NCBI GenBank assembly: GCA_033344775.1
Contig: JAWPMT010000007.1
Span: 124,001 to 188,000, forward strand
Origin: Cytophagales bacterium
Lineage (GTDB): Bacteria; Bacteroidota; Bacteroidia; Cytophagales; Cyclobacteriaceae
Length of the DNA stretch: 64,000 nucleotides
Direction: 5' to 3'
In this document: in pieces, positions 33,081-41,783 of the stretch
Numbering within the stretch: position 1 is the stretch's first letter
How the letters are laid out: every line of letters begins with the position of its first letter
The notes under the pieces: generated by a model
Databases searched by the model: none
Told to the model about the DNA's origin: nothing
The model's input: the letters and a program-made list of their open reading frames with translations, nothing else
Program-made: the position numbers and the translations under genes

Positions 33081-33106
33081 ATTGTAGATATTTTGCGATG
33101 GAAACA

Positions 33107-33147
33107 TACAAAAAGCCCCAATTGCTCGCGAACGGCATCAGGGCTTT
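33107..33147 (-). terminator. probable minus-strand terminator
   Basis: AAAGCCC and GGGCTTT (33112-33118, 33141-33147) form a stem with a 22-base loop; on the minus strand it is followed by a T-run. It points away from the 46-codon frame at 33269-33409, giving that small gene a plausible 3' end. Confidence 0.5.
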
Positions 33148-33268
33148 CTATTACTCTACCAACCAAAACACAACTAGATGCCGTGTGGGTGTTAGACAAA
33201 GGGAAAACCCGAAGGTTTAATAGGGTAATAAAAAATTATTGAAAAACTGTTAGATCAATTGGTTCTGC

Positions 33269-33409
33269 TCAGGCCTCAATGAATTGGAAGAAATGATTGA
33301 GCACCAAAAACAGCAGGAACCCTAGAAACGTGGCGATCTCGACAACAAACAAGACCTTGTTCCAATTGAATTTGCGCTTTTGCACCTTTTGAGCACTAGT
33401 TGAATCCAA
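33269..33409 (-). CDS. possible 46-residue single-pass membrane protein
   Basis: A short frame read from a TTG codon: a basic, polar N-terminus (STSAQKVQKRKFNWNK) followed by one strongly hydrophobic helix (VLFVVEIATFLGFLLFLVL) and a short aromatic end FFQFIEA. The composition is exactly that of a small single-pass inner-membrane protein and is unlikely in non-coding DNA. No ATG start exists; GTG at codon 9 is an alternative. A minus-strand terminator lies 120 bases beyond the stop. This is the only coding candidate in the stretch 33021-33518. Confidence 0.45.
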   Translation of the reverse strand: MDSTSAQKVQKRKFNWNKVLFVVEIATFLGFLLFLVLNHFFQFIEA

Positions 33410-33518
33410 AACAATTACGCTTATGGGCGATTAAACTAATTCGAACTCAATATTAAATGAAAGTTAAGAAAACATTAAGTGCGGCTAAAATAAGTTTTCA
33501 ACGGATTTTCCACGGCCA

Positions 33519-34424
33519 TTAGGGAACATCATGTCCCCAAGATGTTTGAAGGATTTCGAACCACTGATCACGTGTGATTTTCAGATCCGTAGCAGCTACG
33601 GATCTGGCAATTCGATCGGTTTTTCCGGTACCCAGAACGGGAAGAATTCCAACAGGATGTGCCAGTAACCATGCAAGGATCACCTGGTCAATAGTCTCGG
33701 CACTGATAGCGTTGGCTACCTCTTCCAATTTGGCTCGCAGGCGTTTTTCTTTTGGTTCATCAGACGTAAAGATGCTTCCGCCACCTAGCGGTGACCAGGC
33801 CATTGGGTAGATGCGCTGCTCCTGACAGAAATCAATGTTTCCATCAGCAAAAGCATCGGTACAGCTGGCAGAGATCTCGATCTGATTAGTTGCTAACGGC
33901 ATAGCCAGATAAGAAGATAAAGTCTTGAATTGCTGTACTGTAAAATTGGAGACCCCAAAGTTTAATACTTTTCCCTGTGCTTTGAGTTGGTCAAATGCCC
34001 GGGCAACTTCCGCAGGATTAATGAAAGGGTCAGGACGGTGGATCAATAAAAGATCGATATAGTCTGTAGATAGCTCCTTTAGTGAGTTTTCGGCAGACTT
34101 GATAATGTGCTCAAAACTCGTATCGTACGACTTCACTTGATGTTCAGGCCGATTGGAAGATATGAGTTTGATCCCACACTTCGTTACAATCTCCATCTGA
34201 TCTCTCAATGAAGGTGCTGCTTTCAGCACTTTTCCAAAAATTCCTTCACATGTATAATCTCCGTAAATATCGGCATGATCGAAGGTGGTGATCCCCAAAT
34301 CCAGGCAATATCTAACGAGCTCTGTAGATTCCTTGGTAGAATAACCCCACTCAGCAGCCCTCCAAAAACCATAAACAAGTTGTGATAGGGATAAATCTTC
34401 GGTTAGCGATACTTTTGAGACCAT
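33519..34424 (-). CDS. aldo/keto reductase
   Basis: A 301-residue NADPH-dependent TIM-barrel oxidoreductase. The catalytic tetrad is visible: Asp and Tyr in TFDHADIYGDYTCE, Lys in EIVTKCGIKLIS, His in YIDLLLIHRPDP. The cofactor-binding end shows PVLGTGKTDRIARSV, as in the YdhF-type reductases. Substrate is unknown; members act on small aldehydes and ketones. It stands alone, divergent from a sulfotransferase-like gene whose start is 93 bases away. Confidence 0.9.
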   Translation of the reverse strand: MVSKVSLTEDLSLSQLVYGFWRAAEWGYSTKESTELVRYCLDLGITTFDHADIYGDYTCEGIFGKVLKAAPSLRDQMEIVTKCGIKLISSNRPEHQVKSYDTSFEHIIKSAENSLKELSTDYIDLLLIHRPDPFINPAEVARAFDQLKAQGKVLNFGVSNFTVQQFKTLSSYLAMPLATNQIEISASCTDAFADGNIDFCQEQRIYPMAWSPLGGGSIFTSDEPKEKRLRAKLEEVANAISAETIDQVILAWLLAHPVGILPVLGTGKTDRIARSVAATDLKITRDQWFEILQTSWGHDVP

Positions 34425-34516
34425 ACGAACTTTAATTTCGCGCCAAATTAAATGAAGCCAGTCAAAGGCGGATCTATTTTTATACGAGTTCGGAAAAAGA
34501 AGCTTTATTTGTCGGC

Positions 34517-35332
34517 ATGCCTGAAAAGGACATATACTTCCACGTAGGATTAGGAAAAGTTGCTTCTACCTATTTACAACATGAGTTTTTCCCGAAACTC
34601 CAGTCTATAGCGTACATTCCTACCAATCGTTATCGGAAAGTCCAACAAATTCTTTCGGACAGTGGACCTGGAAAATACCTGGTATCACGTGAATTTGACC
34701 GGCAGTTAGAGAAGGAAGTAACCAGGTTTTGTGCGACTTACCCCGATGCGAAAATCATCGTGATCTTCAGAAAACACAGTAGCTGGATCGCTTCACAATA
34801 TCGGCGCTATGCCAAGAATGGTTTTCACTGGGGCTTTGAGAAGTTCATGGACTTTGAAAATGATCAAGGTCACTGGAAGCAGAAGGATCTGCTATTTTAC
34901 CCTAAGTTGGAATTAATTGAAAGATGCTCTACGCAAAAGCCACTTGTCCTTTTTCACGATGATCTGAAAAAAGAATCCTGGGCTTTCCTTCAACAAATCG
35001 CGGATTTTACTGGCACTTCCTTTGATCAGCAGGAAGTTTCTTTAGATAAGGTGCATACCTCATATTCTGAAAAACAGCTGAAGGTTGTACAAGCGTTTTG
35101 TCGCCGATTCAAGAAGCAATTACCCAGGGCATATCACAACAAAGTATTGCACTGGTTGCTCTACCGCCCCTGGTGGGCGTTGTTTCATCTAGTGATGTAT
35201 GCGGCTATTTTGATACCTGATCAATGGATTTCCCAAGCACCCTTGATCTCTAAGGAAAAACTGGATGAAATTGACCAACGTTATGCCAGTGATTGGAAGC
35301 GTGTCAGGGAGTATGCGGCGAAGTTGAAGTGA
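34517..35332 (+). CDS. sulfotransferase-like protein
   Basis: A 271-residue protein with the 5'-phosphosulfate-binding loop of sulfotransferases at residues 9-20 (HVGLGKVASTYLQ, in place of the usual HxGxPKTGTT) and a 3'-phosphate-binding stretch with IIVIFRKHSSWIASQYRRYAKNG at about 90-112. The C-terminal region contains a Trp-rich hydrophobic segment (LLYRPWWALFHLVMYAAILI), perhaps a membrane anchor. PAPS is the expected donor; the acceptor is unknown. The changed P-loop (GKVAST instead of PKTGTT) leaves real activity open. It is monocistronic. Confidence 0.75.
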   Translation: MPEKDIYFHVGLGKVASTYLQHEFFPKLQSIAYIPTNRYRKVQQILSDSGPGKYLVSREFDRQLEKEVTRFCATYPDAKIIVIFRKHSSWIASQYRRYAKNGFHWGFEKFMDFENDQGHWKQKDLLFYPKLELIERCSTQKPLVLFHDDLKKESWAFLQQIADFTGTSFDQQEVSLDKVHTSYSEKQLKVVQAFCRRFKKQLPRAYHNKVLHWLLYRPWWALFHLVMYAAILIPDQWISQAPLISKEKLDEIDQRYASDWKRVREYAAKLK

Positions 35333-35367
35333 GGTCTATTTGGAGATCATCTTATCCGATTCTCGCA

Positions 35368-36378
35368 TCAATTCAACTTGATCTCAAGTTCATCAGCGAC
35401 ACACGCAATTTTATTCAATAACGTACCGAAAAACTTCACCCTTTCCTTTTCTGCGGAATTACTCAATAGCAGTGAGTTTTTGAAGAGGTTGGCCTTCATC
35501 ATGTACGAGTTGTCGACGAAATGCTGATCGTTTGTGATCAACCCCTGAATGATGTTCTGACTGATATACATGCGTCTTTGGCCTCGGCCTTCCAAAATAA
35601 TCGAGTTGTCCCCTAAAATCACGTCATTGTGATACAATTCAAAGCTCCCTCCACCCACTTTCGGATTGCCGGGCAGGAATTTCCTTCCTTCCTCCGCCAT
35701 TTCCTGGATGTGTAACACCATCTGCCGCAATCGACGCATAAGCACGATGGTATCTTGTTTGGACATCAGAAAGTCCGCTTCATGTGCATACTTGATCTGC
35801 TTCAGGATACTGGTCAGCACTTCATTGTTCCACAGTTCCATAGAGGCCAGCTCCGCATATTTTGAAAATATCCGTTTGCCCAGCTTGGACGACTCCCCTG
35901 AGAGTTTTTTGCAGGAAAATTTTATCGACCTAAAACGCTCGATACGGATGAAAGTCTTTTGCCAGAAAAAACTCTTGAACTCACCTATCTCAGGATAAAT
36001 GAAATTGAAAAATACTGGAAAATCCTTGGCATGAAAGATTACCCGGCTGTGTTCTGCATCTGTTTGTTCCAGGTCATTTAATAACCATTTGAGAAAACCG
36101 AGATAGGCCTGCTCTGCGTCTTTGCCATATTTCCAGGAGAAATTGACTTCAGGGTCGATCCGTTCTCCATCCAGTTCAAAGTGTTCGTCCAGTGTGACTT
36201 CATAGTATTTTGCCACGCGTTGCAACTCATTAAAGGTGAGTGGTGTGGACCCATTAATTCTGCGGTAAGCACTGGTTTCACTGATGTTGAGGAACCGCGC
36301 CAACTCCTGCGCAAAGTTTTCATCTTCCGCGTGTCGGTCTTCCTGAATGCGTTCAAAAAAAGTCTTCTGTAAATTCAT
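35368..36378 (-). CDS. helix-turn-helix regulator
   Basis: A 336-residue DNA-binding protein. Residues about 20-65 form a Cro/C1-like helix-turn-helix (FAQELARFLNISETSAYRRIN, then PLTFNELQRVAKYY). The large C-terminal part has no domain I can name; it contains VNFSWKYGKDAEQAYLGF and a helical stretch, and probably binds a ligand or partner. A GTG one codon upstream is in frame; the ATG at 36378 is used. A 7-bp inverted repeat TTGTGGT/ACCACAA lies 46 bases upstream and could be its own operator. Confidence 0.8.
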   Translation of the reverse strand: MNLQKTFFERIQEDRHAEDENFAQELARFLNISETSAYRRINGSTPLTFNELQRVAKYYEVTLDEHFELDGERIDPEVNFSWKYGKDAEQAYLGFLKWLLNDLEQTDAEHSRVIFHAKDFPVFFNFIYPEIGEFKSFFWQKTFIRIERFRSIKFSCKKLSGESSKLGKRIFSKYAELASMELWNNEVLTSILKQIKYAHEADFLMSKQDTIVLMRRLRQMVLHIQEMAEEGRKFLPGNPKVGGGSFELYHNDVILGDNSIILEGRGQRRMYISQNIIQGLITNDQHFVDNSYMMKANLFKNSLLLSNSAEKERVKFFGTLLNKIACVADELEIKLN

Positions 36379-36423
36379 CACAGTCTTTAGTTATTCTCTA
36401 GTCGTAAGTTCAGGAGTCGTGTC

Positions 36424-36455
36424 TTGTGGTAGTAGTTGTCCTGAATCAACCACAA
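36424..36455. promoter_or_regulatory. inverted repeat upstream of the HTH regulator gene
   Basis: TTGTGGT (36424-36430) and ACCACAA (36449-36455), 18 bases between arms, are a perfect 7-bp dyad in the leader region of the regulator. A role as an autoregulatory site is a guess from position. Confidence 0.3.
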
Positions 36456-36527
36456 AATGATAAAAAAGAGGGACAACTCCTAGTTTTTTGCAAAATATGC
36501 AAAAGCGTTAAATGTAAGTGGCGAAAT

Positions 36528-36669
36528 TAGCTTTGTGTAAAGTCAAAACTCGCGCTAGTTTTGATTCCCAACAACTAAAAAGTCCCTTATCTGGGCACAC
36601 TACCTCTTAATATTCGCTCCCATACTAAAGTATCCGGTCTCTACATTCTTCAGGGCTGGAGCTTTTTTT
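36528..36669 (+). ncRNA. candidate small RNA with own promoter
   Basis: TAGCTTTG (36528-36535) fits the -7 consensus; the predicted start, about 36542, coincides with the base of a perfect 8-bp hairpin (TCAAAACT 36543-36550, AGTTTTGA 36557-36564). After about 50 further bases there is a GCTCC/GGAGC stem (36616-36620, 36658-36662) enclosing a small ATACT/AGTAT hairpin and followed directly by seven T (36663-36669). Together this looks like a transcript of about 128 bases that begins and ends in a hairpin. No clear TTG -33 element is present and no RNA family is recognised. The stretch 36379-36792 holds nothing else I can support. Confidence 0.4.
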
Positions 36670-36792
36670 ATGGATGAAGTTGAAGATGTATACTGGTAAA
36701 TTAATGCCTCCAACCTTAAATATTCCCGTTGATCAATCCCAATCTGCTGAATAAAAGACAGTTGTGCATCTTTGAAGGATACAACATAGTTC

Positions 36793-37224
36793 ATGGAAGA
36801 GGATCTGGCATTATTGATTAGCAAAACATATATCGGTGACCTGGTTACTTCTGATAACAACGACCAGGCCAATTTTGTAATTGACGTAAAGCGCATTAAT
36901 AGCCTGATTGTATTGATTCAATTTAAATACCAAAACCAAGTGGTCAGTTTCCGGGCCATGCTTTCCCGACAAAAAGAGGGCATATTATTCCGTATCCAGG
37001 AAAAAATTTCCGGAGATCACCTCCTTAAGGGTGTAAGTGGATTTTTATATGGCAAGCCAAATATTCACGGAGGGTTCATCAACCAGCTCAATGGCTTTTA
37101 TTTCCATGTGGGCCAATCATATTTCGATCACGAAGATAAAGACATGTACTTCCTTGGTAAGACTTATCGTCGTAATGTGGAATCAAAACAGGAAGTCGTG
37201 CTTTCACAGTTGACTACTGTCTAA
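36793..37224 (+). CDS. hypothetical protein
   Basis: A 143-residue cytosolic protein with no family I can name. It has a compact alpha/beta composition, with VVSFRAMLSRQKEGILFRIQ and IHGGFINQLNGFYFHVGQ as well-formed stretches, and ends in a polar tail. No membrane segment or signal peptide. The gene stands alone after the candidate small RNA. Confidence rests on frame length, normal codon use and absence of overlapping genes. Confidence 0.6.
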   Translation: MEEDLALLISKTYIGDLVTSDNNDQANFVIDVKRINSLIVLIQFKYQNQVVSFRAMLSRQKEGILFRIQEKISGDHLLKGVSGFLYGKPNIHGGFINQLNGFYFHVGQSYFDHEDKDMYFLGKTYRRNVESKQEVVLSQLTTV

Positions 37225-37342
37225 TAAGGCTACGCCTATTCCACAATTCAATTAGATTGACTTCTAAGCAACTCGTACCGTGCTCGACACGTCACGCGGG
37301 AATCTGCTCCACCAAACATTTTAAAATACTACCAAAAAGAGT

Positions 37343-37425
37343 TCAAAGAGATTGCAGGGACCTGCCTTGCCGGCAGGCTGGAATTTTTCGATCCTTAAAA
37401 TTTAGGACGAAAAATTCCGCAATGA
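37343..37425. repeat. palindromic extragenic element
   Basis: Two nested dyads lie side by side. CCTGCC/GGCAGG (37361-37366, 37372-37377) is the type of GC-rich CCTGCC...GGCAGG palindrome I know as an extragenic repeat of many bacteria of this group. GGAATTTTTCG (37380-37390) pairs perfectly with CGAAAAATTCC (37408-37418), with TCCT/AGGA inside. Only one copy is visible in this window. It fills the gap between 37225 and 37461 with no gene. Confidence 0.5.
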
Positions 37426-37461
37426 CGCTTTTAGATTGGTCCTTTAACAAGCATCAATAAA

Positions 37462-38301
37462 TCAAATCTTACGCAGATAATCGATGATCTTTTCATGGAC
37501 TGAATCCATCTCCTCATCATTGTGTGGTTCATGCAAGGCTCCCTCTACTGCCCACCAATCAACACTTTTCTCACTGGCGCGAGCAGCAAATTCTTTTGAA
37601 GCGTCAAAATCGATCAATGGATCATCCGTCCCATGATAAACCAATCCCTGTTTCTTGAGCTTAGCAGTATGCTCAATGGCCCATTCACCAGCTTCAACCA
37701 CACCGAAGAATAGTTTCGCCGTAATTTTCCCATGTACCAAAGGGTCATTGGCATAAGCCTCTTGTTCTTCTTTGACTTTAGTCAACACATGTGTGCGAAC
37801 CGGTTGGGTCTGCTGCAGAGACGGAGCGATTTTCAAAAGAAATTTACCCATTTTCACCTGCCAGGCGGGAGGAGGTACTTTCATGCGGAACCAGGGCGCG
37901 GATAGGATAAAGGCCGAAATCTCATTGGAGTTCATCCGTAGCATATAATTCCCGACAATGTTGCCGCCCATACTATGGCCAAAAAGAACAATTGGCAGAT
38001 CTGTAAATGCCGCTCTTACTGACTTCAATAGCTCTTCTACATCCGAAAGCAACATCTCATAAGTGGGTGTATGTCCACGCTTACCACCAGATTCCCCATG
38101 TCCACGGTTATCGAGCGCATACACATTCCAATTAGCAGCATTCAAGATTCTCGCCATTCGAAGATATCGGCCGGCATGTTCGCCAAAACCAGGAACGATG
38201 CAAAAGCTCCCCACCGGGTTTTCAAGTTCCCACTGTGAGATCACGAGCTCTGTCCCGTCATGGGCCAGTATACTTGTTTTTTCAGATGACATTTTTTCCA
38301 T
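37462..38301 (-). CDS. alpha/beta hydrolase, monoacylglycerol lipase-like
   Basis: A 279-residue serine hydrolase. The oxyanion and strand motif is SFCIVPGFGEHAGRYL, then the family block ALDNRGHGESGGKRGHTPTY, the nucleophile elbow GHSMGGNI, an Asp in VYHGTDDPLIDF and the late His in EGALHEPHND. These match the monoacylglycerol lipase/lysophospholipase group (YqiB or PldB-like). There is no signal peptide. It is divergent from the patatin gene, with 120 bases between starts, and thus may share a lipid-related role, though no overlap of transcripts is seen. Confidence 0.87.
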   Translation of the reverse strand: MEKMSSEKTSILAHDGTELVISQWELENPVGSFCIVPGFGEHAGRYLRMARILNAANWNVYALDNRGHGESGGKRGHTPTYEMLLSDVEELLKSVRAAFTDLPIVLFGHSMGGNIVGNYMLRMNSNEISAFILSAPWFRMKVPPPAWQVKMGKFLLKIAPSLQQTQPVRTHVLTKVKEEQEAYANDPLVHGKITAKLFFGVVEAGEWAIEHTAKLKKQGLVYHGTDDPLIDFDASKEFAARASEKSVDWWAVEGALHEPHNDEEMDSVHEKIIDYLRKI

Positions 38302-38421
38302 AGAAAAAGGTCAAGTTATATAAATTGTTCACAATACAATCGTTTATTGTTTAGGCCCGTTTATTAAACAAGAGATAACCCATGAAAAATTGAAGGGGCA
38401 ACAGTAAACAGCATTTCTTAT

Positions 38422-40644
38422 ATGACCCGATTGCTCAACATAAGATACATGTTACCGGTGCAACTCTTGTTTCACCATGTGAAAAGGAATTTACCCTTGC
38501 TGCTTTTTTGGTTCATCTTTTTGGGCGCTGTATTCGGTAGCGTTGGAAAGGTCTATGGCATTCATTATCTCTTTCTGGATCCCGAGTATTTGGGTAAAGT
38601 AGGATTCTGGAGTTTCTTTTTCGTGGGATTGGGCTTCGCCAACTTCGCGCTTGCGTTCTTCATCACGAGCTACATCCTCGACAGCCATTACTTTTCTTTT
38701 GTTGCCCTGCTGAAGAAACCCTTCTTGAAATTTTCGGTCAACAACAGCACAATTCCGGTGCTGGTATTGGTGACCTACCTGGTTAAAGTCATTTTGTTTC
38801 AATTGAACAATGAGTATACTACAACCAAAGAGATACTGATTTTTGTGATTGGTTTTCTGGCGGGCGTGTTCATGATGATCGTCCTGGCTTTTCTCTATTT
38901 CTGGTTCACCAACAAAGACATTTTCCGGTATTTCCAGGGAAACCTGGACAAGCGAATGAGAAAGAGTAAACTCAGCCGTGACCGGATGATGAAAAAATGG
39001 AAAGAATCCACAGAGAATAACTATTACGTAGAGTCTTATCTTGATCTGAGACTCAGACAAAAAAACTGTCTGCATTTGCATAATTTTCATGATCGACAGG
39101 CCATCCTAAAGGTTTTTGATCAAAATCACTTCAATTCCGTACTCTTCGAGATCCTGATCATTCTTACGGTTTTGATCCTCGGTACCTTTATGGATAATCC
39201 GGTCTTTCAGATCCCGGCAGCGGCAAGTGCCTTATTGCTGTTTTCTATCATCATTATGCTGGTCGGGGCTATTACCTACTGGTTCAAAGGGTGGGGTGTG
39301 GCGTTTGTGGCAGCCTTGCTTATTATCGCCAATTTTTTTGTAGAACAAGGGATCACCAAAGGCATCAATCGTACGCCAGGTATGACCTATAAGTCCACAT
39401 TGGAATATTCTGCTGCGTCATTGGTAGCCCATAATACGGCGGAAAAGTACGAACAGGACAAGCTCGAAACGATCCAGGTACTTGAGAATTGGAAAGCACG
39501 TAATGGGCATTCGGAGCAACCGAAGTTGCTGATCCAATGCGTGAGTGGGGGAGGGCAAAGGGCCGCGCTTTGGTCCGTAATGGCAATGCAGAAATCAGAT
39601 AGTATCCTACGCGGAAACTTGATGGAGCACATGTTCATGATCACTGGAGCCTCAGGTGGTATGGTAGGGGCTGCCTACTTCCGGGAGCTCTACAGTCAAT
39701 CACTGGATAATCCGACGCTACAACTAAATTCACCGGTCTGGCCTCAAAATATTGGCAAAGACAATCTCAACCCGATCATCTTCTCGCTGGTGGTCAATGA
39801 TACCTTTTTCAAACTTCGCTACTTCGAATACGGCAACCAATTGTACAAAAAGAACCGGGGCTACATGTTCGAAAATAGCCTGAATCGCAACCTGAATATG
39901 GCCTTCAACAAAAGTCTGAAAGCATACAGCGATTTAGAAAGCAGTGCTCAGCTTCCGATGCTCTTGTTGTCGCCTACTATCGCCAACGATGGACGGAAAT
40001 TGTACATCTCTCCACTGCCAGTATCCTATATGAATACCAACCCGGATCGTCCTGGCAAAATCAGAGGTGTCGATTTTCGGCAGTATTTCGGATCTCATGG
40101 CGCCGAAAACCTTTCTTTGCTTACCGGACTCAGGATGTCCGCCTCCTTCCCTTACATCACCCCGACTTTGAGCTTGCCCAGCGAACCTCGTCTGGAAATC
40201 ATGGACGCGGGTATTTCTGACAATTTTGGCATCTCTGATGCGTTGATCTTCCTTCAAACCTTTCAGGATTGGATATCAGCCAATACCAGTGGTGTCGTGC
40301 TATTAGTGATCCGTGATACACCTAAGATTCGGGACCCTAAGCCCCGGCCCAACCCAGGGATCATCGGCCGGTTCACCGCACCTATCTCCAGCGTCTACAA
40401 TAACCTTGCGGGCATACAGGATTTGAACAACGACCGACATCTTCAACATGTGGACGACTGGCTGGATGCTCCTTTCGACATGGTGGAGCTGGAATACGGT
40501 GATACTGAAAAAATTGGAAGAGCCTCGTTGAGCTGGCACCTGACCTCCAAAGAAAAGGAGTCCATCCAACAAGCGATCTACAACGAAAATAACCAGCGAG
40601 CCCTCCAAAAACTGGGAGAATTGTTCACTGATTCTGCTCGATAA
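38422..40644 (+). CDS. membrane-anchored patatin-like phospholipase
   Basis: A 740-residue protein in two parts. The N-terminal 310 residues hold about seven hydrophobic segments (first at 24-45, last near 295-310). The C-terminal part is a patatin domain: the oxyanion stretch CVSGGGQRAALWSV, the nucleophile elbow GASGG with Ser411, and the catalytic Asp595 in MDAGISDNFG. Ser and Asp make the patatin dyad, so lipid acyl hydrolysis is likely, at the inner face of the membrane. It starts a plus-strand cluster with a cyclic-nucleotide-binding-fold gene, an acyltransferase gene and an SGNH hydrolase gene. No cyclic-oligonucleotide synthase is nearby, so it does not look like a CBASS effector. Confidence 0.88.
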   Translation: MTRLLNIRYMLPVQLLFHHVKRNLPLLLFWFIFLGAVFGSVGKVYGIHYLFLDPEYLGKVGFWSFFFVGLGFANFALAFFITSYILDSHYFSFVALLKKPFLKFSVNNSTIPVLVLVTYLVKVILFQLNNEYTTTKEILIFVIGFLAGVFMMIVLAFLYFWFTNKDIFRYFQGNLDKRMRKSKLSRDRMMKKWKESTENNYYVESYLDLRLRQKNCLHLHNFHDRQAILKVFDQNHFNSVLFEILIILTVLILGTFMDNPVFQIPAAASALLLFSIIIMLVGAITYWFKGWGVAFVAALLIIANFFVEQGITKGINRTPGMTYKSTLEYSAASLVAHNTAEKYEQDKLETIQVLENWKARNGHSEQPKLLIQCVSGGGQRAALWSVMAMQKSDSILRGNLMEHMFMITGASGGMVGAAYFRELYSQSLDNPTLQLNSPVWPQNIGKDNLNPIIFSLVVNDTFFKLRYFEYGNQLYKKNRGYMFENSLNRNLNMAFNKSLKAYSDLESSAQLPMLLLSPTIANDGRKLYISPLPVSYMNTNPDRPGKIRGVDFRQYFGSHGAENLSLLTGLRMSASFPYITPTLSLPSEPRLEIMDAGISDNFGISDALIFLQTFQDWISANTSGVVLLVIRDTPKIRDPKPRPNPGIIGRFTAPISSVYNNLAGIQDLNNDRHLQHVDDWLDAPFDMVELEYGDTEKIGRASLSWHLTSKEKESIQQAIYNENNQRALQKLGELFTDSAR

Positions 40645-40745
40645 TTAGCACATCGTAAAAAACGCTACCATATCTCATGGGAATTTGACGTTTTTACAAT
40701 TTATCACTCATTTTATTCGACTATTGTATTTATTCATCTCTACTG

Positions 40746-40776
40746 TTGATATTATTATAATAATTCATTGATTTTG
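40746..40776 (+). promoter_or_regulatory. possible promoter for the cyclic-nucleotide-fold gene
   Basis: TTG (40746-40748), 20 bases, TGATTTTG (40769-40776): one mismatch to TAnnTTTG. It would give the last three genes of the cluster a start separate from the patatin gene. Confidence 0.4.
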
Positions 40777-40790
40777 TAAAAAATTTCTCA

Positions 40791-41765
40791 ATGATAAAAA
40801 GAGGACTTGATTCGGTGCTTTCCGGGCGATTCTGGGATCAACGTGAAGAGTTGACCACAGTTCGGGGTACCGTACTATCAGATCAGTTTGCCAAGGCAGA
40901 CTATTTTTATCTACTGCAGGAGGGTAAAGTGAATCTGTATATCACTTTAGAGGAAATTGGGAAAAGGATATTAGTAGGTAGTTGTTCCACAAAAAATGCG
41001 CCACTTGGATGGAGTGCCATAAATGCGCCTTCACGCCATGCCACTACCATCATCGTTGCATCACCGCAGGCGAAGTTGGTGCGATGGAAACTAAAAGAAT
41101 TGCTGGATTACCTCAACGCCAATCCGCTGATCCAGCTTGAATTTTTGCAAGTGGTACATGAGCATTCCAAAAAGCTCGTGGTGCATACCAGCAGGTTTCT
41201 GGACAATACGCCTGCACCAAATCACGAACCTTGCGAGCCATTACCTGCAGAAGGGGGAGTAACCCTCGGACCTTCACAGGAAAAGGCACTTAGCATGCTG
41301 AGGAAGTCTCCTTTCTTTGAAGTCTTTGAAGAAGCGGAACTGGAACGTTTCAGCAAGGTCATCATCCGAAAACAATACGAACAAGAGCAATTCGTCTGTC
41401 GGCAGGGGGAACCTTGTTCCGGCATCTTTTTACTGGATAGAGGGGATGTGAGCATCTACTTCACCACTAGAGATGGTAGTCAGGTACCGATTCGACAAGT
41501 GACCGGTAGTGGTTATCTCCTTGGTTGGCTGGCCCTTCCCGGAGAACAGAATTTGCTTTCAGCAAAAGTCAATACACCATCACACCTGTACATGATGCCA
41601 CAGGAAGCGTTCAATACGCTGATCCAGGAGGAACCTAAGTTGGCCATCACTTTTTATAAACGTGTATTGTGGCTGATCACCGTGCAGCTTCAAACGCTAA
41701 GGGCCCGATTGATCGCCAAGAAATATGATCAGGAGTGGTTGAGCATCCAGGCTCTATTACAGTAA
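40791..41765 (+). CDS. protein with two cyclic-nucleotide-binding-like domains, no DNA-binding domain
   Basis: A 324-residue cytosolic protein. Domain one (about 15-125) and domain two (about 170-290) both have the cNMP-binding fold pattern: LLQEGKVNLYI and FLLDRGDVSIYF as beta-strands with the turn, and pocket segments LGWSAINAPSRHAT and LGWLALPGEQNLLS. In canonical domains this segment is FGE...RxA; here LGW replaces FGE in both copies and the Arg is kept only in the first. The ligand may not be cAMP. No helix-turn-helix follows, so this is not a Crp-type regulator. It lies 147 bases after the patatin gene and 18 before the acyltransferase gene. Confidence 0.85.
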   Translation: MIKRGLDSVLSGRFWDQREELTTVRGTVLSDQFAKADYFYLLQEGKVNLYITLEEIGKRILVGSCSTKNAPLGWSAINAPSRHATTIIVASPQAKLVRWKLKELLDYLNANPLIQLEFLQVVHEHSKKLVVHTSRFLDNTPAPNHEPCEPLPAEGGVTLGPSQEKALSMLRKSPFFEVFEEAELERFSKVIIRKQYEQEQFVCRQGEPCSGIFLLDRGDVSIYFTTRDGSQVPIRQVTGSGYLLGWLALPGEQNLLSAKVNTPSHLYMMPQEAFNTLIQEEPKLAITFYKRVLWLITVQLQTLRARLIAKKYDQEWLSIQALLQ

Positions 41766-41783
41766 AATGCCAATCGAATCGAT

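Noticed and set aside
32996-33199. Minus-strand frame of 67 codons across the terminator pair
   Set aside because: It spans two hairpin terminators and ends in the neighbouring gene.
36600-36794. 64-codon minus-strand frame starting at the same CATG as the gene at 36793
   Set aside because: No domain or signal; it overlaps the candidate small RNA and shares its start with the opposite gene, so it is probably a shadow.
38422-41765. CBASS-type defence system (patatin effector plus cyclic-nucleotide protein)
   Set aside because: No CD-NTase or other cyclic-oligonucleotide synthase is present, and the neighbours are lipid enzymes.
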